This document shows positions 8,245 to 16,135 of a stretch of 64,000 bases of DNA, piece after piece. The position numbers were made by a program, and so were the translations under genes. Below the pieces are notes generated by a model. The model saw nothing but the letters and a program-made list of their open reading frames with translations, was not told the origin of the DNA and did no database searches. The number at the start of each line of letters is the position of its first letter. Within the stretch, counting starts at the first letter, position 1. The DNA is from Hyunsoonleella flava (GTDB lineage Bacteria > Bacteroidota > Bacteroidia > Flavobacteriales > Flavobacteriaceae), in NCBI RefSeq assembly GCF_004310325.1, contig NZ_SIRT01000011.1, positions 78,080 through 142,079 on the forward strand, in the 5' to 3' direction.

Positions 8245-8703
8245 ATGTCAGACGAAAAAAATTTAGGAGACGATTTAAACGATATGTTAGGAGACGCAAA
8301 AGAAGGTGCTAAAAAGGCAGCAGATAAAGCAGGTGAAATGGCTGATGAGGCTAAGGAAAAAGCAAAAGAATTTGCTGATGAAGCTAAAGAAACAGCTTCT
8401 GAGTTTGCCGAAAGTGCCAAGGAGACATTCGCATCTAAGGATAACAAAAAAATCCTAGCAGGCATATTAGGTATTTTATTTGGTGCCTTTGGTATTCATA
8501 AGTTCGTACTCGGTTATCAAAAAGAAGGAATTATTTTATTGGTAGTCACAATTATTGGTATTGTATTATCTTGTGTAGGTATTGGTGTCTTAGTGGTATG
8601 GGTAACAGGCTTAATAGGTCTTATAGAAGGTATTATATACTTAACAAAATCTGATGAAGATTTTTATAATACATATCAAGCAGGGAAAAAGCCTTGGTTT
8701 TAA
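8245..8703 (+). CDS. TM2-domain protein with long amphipathic N-terminal helix
   Basis: A 152-residue protein in two parts. Residues 1-70 are a charged Ala/Lys/Glu helix with 11-residue-like periodicity (KEGAKKAADKAGEMADEAKE), resembling YtxH/LEA-type or apolipoprotein-like helices. Residues 72-150 are a TM2 domain: KKILAGILGILFGAFGIHKF, then a GYQKEGIILL turn and a second hydrophobic hairpin. The role is unknown; the N-terminal helix could lie on a membrane surface. A strong terminator follows directly, so it is probably monocistronic. Confidence 0.82.
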   Translation: MSDEKNLGDDLNDMLGDAKEGAKKAADKAGEMADEAKEKAKEFADEAKETASEFAESAKETFASKDNKKILAGILGILFGAFGIHKFVLGYQKEGIILLVVTIIGIVLSCVGIGVLVVWVTGLIGLIEGIIYLTKSDEDFYNTYQAGKKPWF

Positions 8704-8713
8704 AATAAAGTTG

Positions 8714-8744
8714 AAGTCTGAAGTTGTATCTTCAGACTTTTTTT
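8714..8744 (+). terminator. intrinsic terminator after the TM2 gene
   Basis: AAGTCTGAAG (8714-8723) pairs perfectly with CTTCAGACTT (8730-8739) around a 6-nt loop and runs into a T tract. It ends the TM2 transcript and insulates the arsR operon. Confidence 0.9.
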
Positions 8745-8758
8745 GATAAAATTATATC

Positions 8759-8776
8759 GTAATATTGCAATGTTAC
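8759..8776. promoter_or_regulatory. probable ArsR operator
   Basis: GTAATATTGCAATGTTAC is an 18-bp palindrome with one mismatched pair, centred on ATTGCAAT. It lies 28 bp upstream of the arsR start and directly upstream of a TATATTTG -7 box, so a bound repressor would block RNA polymerase. Autoregulation by this means is usual for ArsR/SmtB proteins. Confidence 0.7.
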
Positions 8777-8779
8777 AAT

Positions 8780-8787
8780 TATATTTG
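8780..8787 (+). promoter_or_regulatory. promoter -7 element of the arsR operon
   Basis: TATATTTG matches the Bacteroidota TAnnTTTG consensus exactly, 18 bp before the arsR start and 3 bp after the operator palindrome. No clear -33 TTG is seen at the standard spacing. Confidence 0.65.
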
Positions 8788-8804
8788 TATTAGAAAATAA
8801 AATT

Positions 8805-9128
8805 ATGGGTGCATCGAAACTTGATATTTATCCAGAAAGTATTAATCAAATGGCAGCTATTGCCAAGGTATTTGCGCATCCTGCTCGTATCGCCATACTG
8901 CAATATATAAGTAAGCAAGAGTCTTGTATTTGCAATGATATTGTAGATGAAATAGGTTTATCTCAACCTACAATTTCCCAACATTTAAAAGTAATTAATG
9001 ATGCAGGATTGCTGAAGGGTAATTTTAAGGGGAAAAGCATATGCTACTGTTTAAATGTGGAACGCTTTAAAGAGTTTCAAATAGTATTAAATAGCTTTTT
9101 TAACGGTACAACATCAAACTGTTGTTAA
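8805..9128 (+). CDS. arsR: ArsR-family metalloregulator
   Basis: A 107-residue winged-helix repressor of the ArsR/SmtB family. HPARIAILQYI opens the domain. The paired cysteines C41 and C43 in ESCICNDIV sit at the alpha-3 As(III)/Sb(III) site known from ELCVCD-type ArsR proteins, and QPTISQHLKVINDAGLL is the recognition helix region. The C-terminus ends in two more cysteines. It is the first gene of a three-gene unit with DUF6428 and an arsenate-reductase-like gene, and a palindrome overlaps its promoter. Arsenite sensing is likely on these grounds. Confidence 0.88.
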   Translation: MGASKLDIYPESINQMAAIAKVFAHPARIAILQYISKQESCICNDIVDEIGLSQPTISQHLKVINDAGLLKGNFKGKSICYCLNVERFKEFQIVLNSFFNGTTSNCC

Positions 9129-9146
9129 TGAACTAAAGATATAATT

Positions 9147-9656
9147 ATGAAAACACAAGAATTACTGTCGCTATTAGAACAGCACAAACATAAAAGCTTA
9201 TTATTTGAATATAGCCCAGAAGCATTTGTAGGGACAAATTATCATATTACAGAAGTAAAACACATCACCGTAGACTCTATAGATTGTGGTGCTCAAACGG
9301 ACTCATGGAAAGAAACCATTATTCAATTATGGGAAAGTCCAATAGAAAAAGGTAAAGCACAATATATGTCTGGTTTAAAGGCTTTGGGTATTTTAAATAA
9401 AGTTGGAAAAATGAAACCTTATACAATGGATGCTGAGGTTAAGTTTGAATATAGTAATGCAACATTTCATACCGCACAACTATTTGTTAACGATTTTGAA
9501 ATACAAGGCAATAATTTAATATTTAAATTGGCAGTTGAAAAAACAGACTGTAAAGCAAAAACACTATGTGGTGTGCCAGATAGCGTAGTTGCCGTCGCTG
9601 AAAAAGCAGTTGAAAACCTAGAATCTTGCTGTTCGCCCAGTAGTGGTTGCTGTTAA
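9147..9656 (+). CDS. DUF6428-like protein of arsenic operons
   Basis: A 169-residue soluble protein lying 18 bp after arsR and before the arsC-like gene. The body is unremarkable alpha/beta sequence, but the tail ends in a cysteine cluster (CCSPSSGCC), with further cysteines at DCKAKTLCGVP. Such thiols suit As(III) or another soft metal. Similar proteins occur between arsR and arsC in Bacteroidota and are, to my recollection, classed as DUF6428. No activity is established; binding or delivery of arsenite is only a guess. Confidence 0.7.
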   Translation: MKTQELLSLLEQHKHKSLLFEYSPEAFVGTNYHITEVKHITVDSIDCGAQTDSWKETIIQLWESPIEKGKAQYMSGLKALGILNKVGKMKPYTMDAEVKFEYSNATFHTAQLFVNDFEIQGNNLIFKLAVEKTDCKAKTLCGVPDSVVAVAEKAVENLESCCSPSSGCC

Positions 9657-9715
9657 GCTCTTTCTGTTATTGATTGTATAGCGACGTTATCACCTTTTTT
9701 TAAATAAACCTATAA

Positions 9716-10330
9716 ATGAAACTATTTCAAGATATTTCTAATCTTATTAAAGCATTAGATACCCATACAATTACTGGAGATAGAAAAGAAACACTATCAG
9801 TATTAGTGGATTATTTAAAAAACAAAATCGATTCAGGAAACGCTATTCGTTTAAATTTTATTTGCACTCACAATTCAAGACGTAGCCACCTATCCCAAAT
9901 TTGGGCGCAAACAATGGCGGCCTACTTTGATATTAAAAATGTATCCTGTTATTCAGGTGGAACTGAAGCCACAGCTATGTTTCCTAAGGTTGAGGAAACC
10001 TTAATAAATCAGGGTTTTAAAGTTGTCAAATTATCTGAAGACGATAACCCTGTGTATAGCATTAAGTTTTCAATAAATGAACCATCTATAATCGCTTTTT
10101 CTAAAGTGTTTAGCAATGAATTTAATCCGTCTTCTGAGTTTGCAGCAATACTGACCTGTTCTTCGGCAGATGAAGGGTGTCCAATCGTTTCAGGTTGTGA
10201 TAAGCGTATCGCTATTACTTATAAAGACCCAAAACAATCGGATGGAACACCTCAGCAAACAGCAGTCTATTTGGAGCGCAGTTTACAGATTGCAACGGAG
10301 ATGAAGTTTGTGTTTTCTAGGTTGAATTAA
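9716..10330 (+). CDS. arsC: low-molecular-weight phosphatase-fold arsenate reductase
   Basis: A 204-residue protein with the LMW-PTP P-loop CTHNSRR (C50, R56). It also has the two resolving cysteines of thioredoxin-coupled ArsC proteins: C148 and C155 in TCSSADEGCP, spaced by seven as in the Staphylococcus enzyme. The general-acid Asp is in YKDP (D171). Together with ArsR upstream this supports reduction of arsenate to arsenite rather than protein dephosphorylation. An N-terminal extension of about 45 residues precedes the catalytic fold. No arsenite efflux gene follows; the next gene is convergent. Confidence 0.85.
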   Translation: MKLFQDISNLIKALDTHTITGDRKETLSVLVDYLKNKIDSGNAIRLNFICTHNSRRSHLSQIWAQTMAAYFDIKNVSCYSGGTEATAMFPKVEETLINQGFKVVKLSEDDNPVYSIKFSINEPSIIAFSKVFSNEFNPSSEFAAILTCSSADEGCPIVSGCDKRIAITYKDPKQSDGTPQQTAVYLERSLQIATEMKFVFSRLN

Positions 10331-10346
10331 AGTATTTTTTGAAGAA

Positions 10347-11357
10347 CTACAACCCATAATCAAAAGGTAATAACTCCCCAACGCGTTGCTCTCCCATCAC
10401 ACCAGTGAAGCGCACTTTGTCCACATTGGTATAGTTTCCAAAGAAATCTATAAAAATTGAGGGGGCTAAAAATTCAATACTTGATTTTTCCCAATTATTG
10501 AATAGTATATTTAATGGTTGACGTAAAGACACCCGTTTTATCTCAGTACCATTTTTAGTTTCTATATAAATATACTCCCAAGGGTCTTCAATCCTTGTGC
10601 TTTTAAAGAATAATTGAAATTTATTTTCTGCAAATTTCTGCGCGTAAAGGGCACGCATAAATTGTAACCTAGAGCCAGCATAAGCCTTGTTTCTGTTTTT
10701 AATGGCTTTTTCCTTATTAAAAATCTCAAAATCCTTGTAATAAGTGCTGCCAAAAAAGCCAACTGACCTTACATCAAAGGTATTATTACTAGAACCTCGA
10801 GGCATAAATCTTAATATAAAGGAAGTAAGATCATAAGTTATGTAATATTGCAGTGCTTTGTTTTCAACTCGTATGGGTGATTTAGAATACCCTCTTAAAA
10901 CTCTTTGTTTTCTGTCATAACGTAGAATAATATCTTCTTCATTTAAAATTGTACAAGATTTTCCAAATCTGGAAGTTCCAAGAAATTCTTTTCTAAAAAA
11001 CCGTAATTTCTGTTTTCGGGTTAGCCCGTCATTAGCATTTACAATAACTTCATTTAAAGATTCGTGGTTCTCTTCTAGAAAAACTGTAATAGTATTTTTC
11101 TCCCTGTAATCGGTTATCACTTGTTTTTTATAGCCCAAAAATGATATGATTAGGGGAGATTGTATGGCATCTGAATATTTAATAGTAAACTCTCCTTTGC
11201 TATTTGTAATAGCGCCAATGGTGGTATTGTCAAAATAAACGGTAGCAGTTTCAATTGGAGCCTTTGTTTTTGCATCTAAAACAGTGCCTTTTATAATTTG
11301 GGAATAGCTTACAAATCCATGTAATAAAAATAATAGAGAAAATAATTTACCCCTCAT
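10347..11357 (-). CDS. carboxypeptidase-regulatory-like surface protein
   Basis: A 336-residue exported protein with a signal peptide (MRGKLFSLLFLLHGFVSYSQ). A CarboxypepD_reg-like beta-sandwich follows (about 22-105: IIKGTVLDAKTKAPIETATVYFDN). The remaining ~230 residues carry no motif I recognise. Such proteins are typical of the Bacteroidota outer membrane or cell surface. Its start lies 11 bp inside the end of the acyltransferase gene, so the two are translationally coupled. Confidence 0.82.
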   Translation of the reverse strand: MRGKLFSLLFLLHGFVSYSQIIKGTVLDAKTKAPIETATVYFDNTTIGAITNSKGEFTIKYSDAIQSPLIISFLGYKKQVITDYREKNTITVFLEENHESLNEVIVNANDGLTRKQKLRFFRKEFLGTSRFGKSCTILNEEDIILRYDRKQRVLRGYSKSPIRVENKALQYYITYDLTSFILRFMPRGSSNNTFDVRSVGFFGSTYYKDFEIFNKEKAIKNRNKAYAGSRLQFMRALYAQKFAENKFQLFFKSTRIEDPWEYIYIETKNGTEIKRVSLRQPLNILFNNWEKSSIEFLAPSIFIDFFGNYTNVDKVRFTGVMGEQRVGELLPFDYGL

Positions 11358-13176
11358 TGTTTTCCATAAACTTTTGCTCTAATTCCGCCTGAAACTCCTC
11401 CATTACAGGGCGCACGGTACTTTCGGGTAAATCGGCAATTTTAATGTACATCAATCCGTCTACCGAGTTGTTAAAAAGTGGGTCTACATTAAAAGCTACC
11501 AGTTTTGCATTCTGTTTGATATATTTTTTAAGAAGAACAGGTAAGCGTAAAGCACCTGGTTCTATTTCATCAATAAACTTGTCGAATTTATTTAAATCGG
11601 CTTCGGCCTCATCGAAGACAAAATCCTTGTCGGCATCTTTTAGTTTTACTTTGAACTCCTTTTTCGGACGAACATATTGCGCTATGTAGGGATCGTAGTA
11701 ATGAGATTTCATAAACTCTACCATCAAAGATTTTGAGAAGTTTGAAAATTGATTGCTAATGCTAACACCTCCAATTAGGTAGTTATGTTCCGGATGGCGC
11801 AATGTAGTATGTACAATGCCTTTCCAAAGTAAAAATAGAGGCATTGGCTTTTGCTGGTACTCTTTTATTATAAAAGCACGACCCATTTCAATAGATTCGC
11901 TCATCATTTTGTAGAGCTCTGGTTCAAACCGAAATAAATCCTGTAAATAAAACCCGTTAATGCCGTAAAGCTTAAAGATTTTAGAGCCTAAACCCATTCT
12001 GTAAGCACCTGCAATTAATTGTCTTTCATTGTCCCATAAAAACATATGGTGGTAATAATCGTCAAAGGCATCTAAGTCTATGGCTTCATTGGTGCCTTCG
12101 CCTACTTCTCTAAATGTAATTTCACGTAATCTGCCTATTTCTCTGAGAATATTAGGGATTTTTTTAGCATCAGCAAGATAAACCTCATAGTTTTTGCTTT
12201 CTAATAATCTGGAGTTGTCTTTTTTAAGGGCTTCAACCTCGTTTACCATGAGACTGCTATCTACAGGTGTTACGATATTTTTAGGCGATTTAGGTACTTT
12301 TAAAGACGAAGAAATATTATCCAGTATTTTGGGTTTAGCCTCAAAAGCATTGGAGAGCATATACGTCTTTTTTCTTATAAATTCTGAAAACTCATCTAAG
12401 GATTCATGCTCTTTTTGATCTTTAATTGAAATAGGTTTACCTATTCGAACTTTAATCGTACGTCGTTTTTGGGTAAGAAGTTCTGAGGGTAATTTCGCGG
12501 TTCTAAATGTGTCACTAATTTTAGATAACTTATAAAATAGCTTGCTGTTTTTTGCATGAAAATATATGGGGACAATAGGTACTTCCGCCTTTTTAATCAA
12601 TTTCATTGCGGCTTCTTCCCATGGCTTGTCTACAACCAATTTGCCATCGCGATAGGTGGATACTTCTCCAGCTGGAAAAATTCCTAGTGGATGTCCTTCG
12701 CGTAAATGTAAAATGGCATTTTTAAACCCGGCGATGCTTGATTTTACATCCTTTCTGTCCTCAAAAGGATTTACAGGCATAATGTAAGGTTTCAAAGGTT
12801 CAATTCTGTGAAGTAAAAAATTAGCAATAATCTTAAAGTCTTGGCGTTGCTCCAGCATCAATTTTAAAAGCAGTATTCCGTCTATCCCACCTAAGGGATG
12901 ATTTGAAACTGTAATATAGGCGCCATCTTTGGGTAAACGATTTAAGTCCTCATCTGGGATTTCAAATTTAATTTGGAAATCGCCCAAAATGGCGTTTAAA
13001 AAACTAACCTCTTCTAGATGTTTATTTCGCTTATAAATTTTGTTGAGGGTAGATATTTTAAGCACCTTCATGAGTAACCAGCCTATAAAAGTGCCTAAAA
13101 ACCCATATTTATCCAATTGTATGGCTTTTGCTACTTCTTTTGCGGTTACTAAACCCGTATCTTGCTGTTTCCCCAT
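11347..13176 (-). CDS. olsF: bifunctional aminolipid acyltransferase (OlsF-like)
   Basis: A 609-residue two-domain protein. The N-terminal part (about 40-290) is a PlsC-like acyltransferase with SNHPLGGIDG (H93, D99) and IFPAGEVS (E171). The C-terminal part (about 325-520) resembles the OlsB/GlsB N-acyltransferases (LREITFREVGEGTNEAIDLD, then YYHHMFLW). This O-acyl plus N-acyl fusion is the layout of OlsF, described for ornithine-lipid synthesis, with a homologue in Flavobacterium johnsoniae. The amino acid acylated (ornithine, glycine or other) cannot be read from the sequence. It lies between aspartate kinase and a surface protein on one transcript. Confidence 0.82.
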   Translation of the reverse strand: MGKQQDTGLVTAKEVAKAIQLDKYGFLGTFIGWLLMKVLKISTLNKIYKRNKHLEEVSFLNAILGDFQIKFEIPDEDLNRLPKDGAYITVSNHPLGGIDGILLLKLMLEQRQDFKIIANFLLHRIEPLKPYIMPVNPFEDRKDVKSSIAGFKNAILHLREGHPLGIFPAGEVSTYRDGKLVVDKPWEEAAMKLIKKAEVPIVPIYFHAKNSKLFYKLSKISDTFRTAKLPSELLTQKRRTIKVRIGKPISIKDQKEHESLDEFSEFIRKKTYMLSNAFEAKPKILDNISSSLKVPKSPKNIVTPVDSSLMVNEVEALKKDNSRLLESKNYEVYLADAKKIPNILREIGRLREITFREVGEGTNEAIDLDAFDDYYHHMFLWDNERQLIAGAYRMGLGSKIFKLYGINGFYLQDLFRFEPELYKMMSESIEMGRAFIIKEYQQKPMPLFLLWKGIVHTTLRHPEHNYLIGGVSISNQFSNFSKSLMVEFMKSHYYDPYIAQYVRPKKEFKVKLKDADKDFVFDEAEADLNKFDKFIDEIEPGALRLPVLLKKYIKQNAKLVAFNVDPLFNNSVDGLMYIKIADLPESTVRPVMEEFQAELEQKFMENNEG

Positions 13177-13199
13177 TAGCGTAAAAGTAATAAATAAAA

Positions 13200-14450
13200 C
13201 TATTTAGTAACTATCTGCACAGTTTCTTGAGTTAACTGTTTTAATAACACTGTTTTATCTTCTTCTAACTTTTCTAAAACCTCGGCATTATAATGTCTAA
13301 TCGTGTATAATGAAACGTTTTCATAGCAAGTCACTCTGAATTTTGCTTTAAGATGTTGAAGTAGCGGTTCTAGGTTGTTAAAAATATTGTCAATACAAAC
13401 TGAAAAGCTGATGGCTGAATTTTGAATGACATCAACTTTCATTTTGTAAGTATGTAATAACTTAAAAATACCACTGATGTTGTCTTCAACGATATATGAA
13501 AAATCTAGAGAGGATAAGGAAATTAAAACCTGATTCTTTTTTAAAATAAAGCATGGAACATTAGGTTGTAGTGTAATGCCTTTGCCAACGCGAGTACCTT
13601 CGTTTTTTGGATTTAAAAATGACTTTACAAATAGTGGAATTTCTTTTCTTTGTAGGGGCTGTAATGTTTTAGGATGAATTACGGAAGCACCATAAAAAGC
13701 TAGTTCTATAGCCTCTTCATAAGATATTTGATGCAGCAATTGGGCATTGTCAAAATATCTGGGGTCTGCATTTAAAACCCCAGGAACATCTTTCCAAATA
13801 GTTACGCTTTTAGCATTAAGACAGTACGCATATATGGCTGCAGTATAATCACTGCCTTCTCTTCCCAGTGTGGTTGTAAAATTATTAACATCACTACCTA
13901 GAAACCCTTGTGTAATATTTAAAGTATTCCTGTTAAAGTTTGACGAAATATTTTGTTGAGTTTGTTCCCAATTTACATTGGCACGTCTGTAATAATTATC
14001 GGTTTTAATATGTTCTCTGGCATCCAGCCAGTGATTTTTTAAATTGATACTATTCAAGTAAGCACTGATAATGCTCGTGGCCACTAGTTCTCCAAAACAT
14101 ATAGTTTGGTCGTAAACAAAATTATAATCAGGAGATTTATTGGTTCTTAAAATGTCGCTAAGCTCTCTAAAAAGGCCATTCACTTCTTTAAAAATGGGGT
14201 GGGATTCATTTTCGAACAAATCCAATAAAATACTGTTGTGGTATTTAATAACATCTTGTAAAGCGCTTTTAAGTAAGGTTTTCTTATTGAAATAATTATT
14301 TAACACAATTTCCAGAGCGTTGGTAGTTTTACCCATAGCTGAAACCACCACTAGTGTGTCTTTATATCCGATGGTTTTTAAAACCTTGGCTAGATTTTTT
14401 ACACCTTCGGCATCTTTTACTGAAGCACCACCAAATTTAAATACTTGCAT
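13200..14450 (-). CDS. aspartate kinase (monofunctional)
   Basis: A 416-residue kinase of the amino-acid kinase fold: N-terminal MQVFKFGGASVKDAEGVKNL and the nucleotide/substrate loop LGREGSDYTAA. C-terminal ACT-like sequence follows from about residue 300. It phosphorylates aspartate, the first step to lysine, threonine, methionine and diaminopimelate. It lacks a fused homoserine dehydrogenase domain. The start codon is 1 bp after the GNAT stop, so the pair is one transcript. Whether it is feedback-controlled is not evident. Confidence 0.9.
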   Translation of the reverse strand: MQVFKFGGASVKDAEGVKNLAKVLKTIGYKDTLVVVSAMGKTTNALEIVLNNYFNKKTLLKSALQDVIKYHNSILLDLFENESHPIFKEVNGLFRELSDILRTNKSPDYNFVYDQTICFGELVATSIISAYLNSINLKNHWLDAREHIKTDNYYRRANVNWEQTQQNISSNFNRNTLNITQGFLGSDVNNFTTTLGREGSDYTAAIYAYCLNAKSVTIWKDVPGVLNADPRYFDNAQLLHQISYEEAIELAFYGASVIHPKTLQPLQRKEIPLFVKSFLNPKNEGTRVGKGITLQPNVPCFILKKNQVLISLSSLDFSYIVEDNISGIFKLLHTYKMKVDVIQNSAISFSVCIDNIFNNLEPLLQHLKAKFRVTCYENVSLYTIRHYNAEVLEKLEEDKTVLLKQLTQETVQIVTK

Positions 14451-14451
14451 G

Positions 14452-14931
14452 TTATAAATTAGAAATATAATTTTTTATACCCTCTTCATTCATTTGCACA
14501 ACATCCCAATCACGCATCACATTTGCGCCATTTTTTTCATAAAATTTAATTGCAGGCTCATTCCAATCCAATACCTCCCAGTTTATGCGTTTAACTCCTA
14601 AACTATGGCTATATTTCACTACTTCATCTAATAATTTTGAACCAATACCATATCCGCGCATTTTTTCGCTTACAATCAAATCCTCTAAATGAATAGCTCT
14701 TCCTTTCCAAGTGGAATAGCGATTATACACCAAAGCAATTCCCTCAATTTGAGAATTAATTTCAGCAACAAAACAATGAAATTGTGGATGTTCTCCAAAA
14801 CCGTCATTCTGTAAGTCTTCTACGGTTACTTCAACAGCATCTGGTTCTTTTTCATAAATAGCTAACTCTTTTATAAGTTTTAGCACGTGTGGCATATCCT
14901 CTCTTTTTGAGTCTCTGATTATCAATTCCAT
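14452..14931 (-). CDS. GNAT N-acetyltransferase (diamine-acetyltransferase-like)
   Basis: A 159-residue acetyltransferase. The acetyl-CoA loop is visible as EKMRGYGIGSKLL, with beta-4 HLEDLIVS before it and DWNEPAIKFYEKNGA after it. The layout AIYEKEPDAVEVT...GRAIHLEDL resembles SAT/SSAT-type polyamine or amino-acid acetyltransferases, but the substrate is uncertain. It is the first gene of a four-gene minus-strand unit with aspartate kinase, the OlsF-like enzyme and a surface protein. Confidence 0.87.
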   Translation of the reverse strand: MELIIRDSKREDMPHVLKLIKELAIYEKEPDAVEVTVEDLQNDGFGEHPQFHCFVAEINSQIEGIALVYNRYSTWKGRAIHLEDLIVSEKMRGYGIGSKLLDEVVKYSHSLGVKRINWEVLDWNEPAIKFYEKNGANVMRDWDVVQMNEEGIKNYISNL

Positions 14932-14950
14932 AATTTATTTATAAAGTATT

Positions 14951-14958
14951 CAAATATA
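14951..14958 (-). promoter_or_regulatory. promoter -7 element of the GNAT-aspartate kinase operon
   Basis: On the minus strand this reads TATATTTG, an exact TAnnTTTG match, 20 bp before the GNAT start. No convincing -33 TTG at 19-21 bp spacing. Confidence 0.55.
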
Positions 14959-15053
14959 GTTTAAAGTTCAGCATTTTAAAGCATTTATGTATTGCGAAAA
15001 CGATGTAGTTTGGTAAAATTTATGGATATTTGCAGCACTAAACTTAAACATTT

Positions 15054-16064
15054 ATGTCGCACAAAAAACAAACTTTAGGAGAATTTATCATTGAAAACCA
15101 AGCATCGTTTAAATATTCATCAGGAGAGTTGTCCAGTCTCTTAAATTCTATTCGTTTAGCAGCAAAAGTGGTAAACCATGAAGTGAATAAAGCTGGTTTA
15201 GTTGATATTATCGGAGCTGTGGGTGATACCAATATTCAAGGTGAAGATCAGCAAAAGCTTGATGTTTATGCCAATGACAAGTTCATTCAAACTTTAACAA
15301 AACGAAACATTGTTTGTGGGATAGCGAGTGAGGAGGAAGATGATTTTATTACTATCAATAGTCAAGATGAAAACCATCAAAACAAATATGTTGTTTTGAT
15401 CGATCCTTTAGATGGGTCTTCAAATATTGATGTAAATGTTTCTGTTGGAACTATATTTTCAATATACCGAAGGGTTACTCCTGTGGGGACACCTGTTCAT
15501 CTTAAAGATTTTTTACAAAAAGGAAGTGAACAAGTAGCTGCGGGCTATGTGGTGTACGGTACATCTACTATGTTAGTGTATACCACTGGTGATGGTGTTA
15601 ACGGATTTACGTTAAACCCGGCAATAGGTTCTTTTTACCTATCACATCCAGATATGCAATTTCCTGAAGATGGAAATATTTATTCAGTGAATGAAGGTAA
15701 TTATATTCATTTCCCTCAAGGTATAAAAGACTATATAAAGTATTGTCAGTTAGAAGAGGATGATAGACCCTATACATCTAGATATATTGGATCTTTAGTT
15801 TCTGATTTTCATAGAAATATGATTAAAGGTGGTATTTATTTATATCCGCAGAGTTCAAAAAACCCTAATGGTAAACTACGTTTACTTTATGAGTGCAATC
15901 CCATGGCCTTTTTGGCAGAACAGGCTAATGGGAAAGCTAGTGATGGTTTTACAAGAACAATGGATGTGGAGCCTACCGAACTACATCAACGTGTGCCTTT
16001 TATTTGTGGAAGTAAAAACATGGTGGAAAAGGCTGAAGAGTTTATGCGAAATGCAAAAAGGTAA
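15054..16064 (+). CDS. fbp: class 1 fructose-1,6-bisphosphatase
   Basis: A 336-residue enzyme of gluconeogenesis that hydrolyses fructose-1,6-bisphosphate. Metal-site motifs are present: [14 protein letters not shown], the EEEDD stretch, and [19 protein letters not shown]. The sugar-binding signature [20 protein letters not shown] is intact. Length is normal for class 1 FBPases. It is divergent from the GNAT-aspartate kinase operon and ends in a strong terminator shared with gltD. Confidence 0.97.
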   Translation: MSHKKQTLGEFIIENQASFKYSSGELSSLLNSIRLAAKVVNHEVNKAGLVDIIGAVGDTNIQGEDQQKLDVYANDKFIQTLTKRNIVCGIASEEEDDFITINSQDENHQNKYVVLIDPLDGSSNIDVNVSVGTIFSIYRRVTPVGTPVHLKDFLQKGSEQVAAGYVVYGTSTMLVYTTGDGVNGFTLNPAIGSFYLSHPDMQFPEDGNIYSVNEGNYIHFPQGIKDYIKYCQLEEDDRPYTSRYIGSLVSDFHRNMIKGGIYLYPQSSKNPNGKLRLLYECNPMAFLAEQANGKASDGFTRTMDVEPTELHQRVPFICGSKNMVEKAEEFMRNAKR

Positions 16065-16083
16065 CTCTCTCATTATCAAATAT

Positions 16084-16115
16084 AAAAAATGCGAACTGAA
16101 AAGTTCGCATTTTTT
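16084..16115. terminator. bidirectional terminator between fbp and gltD
   Basis: AAAAAATGCGAACT (16084-16097) pairs with AGTTCGCATTTTTT (16102-16115) around GAAA. It works on both strands and serves the convergent fbp and gltD genes. Confidence 0.93.
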
Positions 16116-16135
16116 ATTCAATTAAGTTTTATTTG

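Noticed and set aside
15829..16125. Overlapping +1 frame at the end of fbp, considered as a frameshift
   Set aside because: The main fbp frame is complete to its normal C-terminus, so there is no broken gene here.
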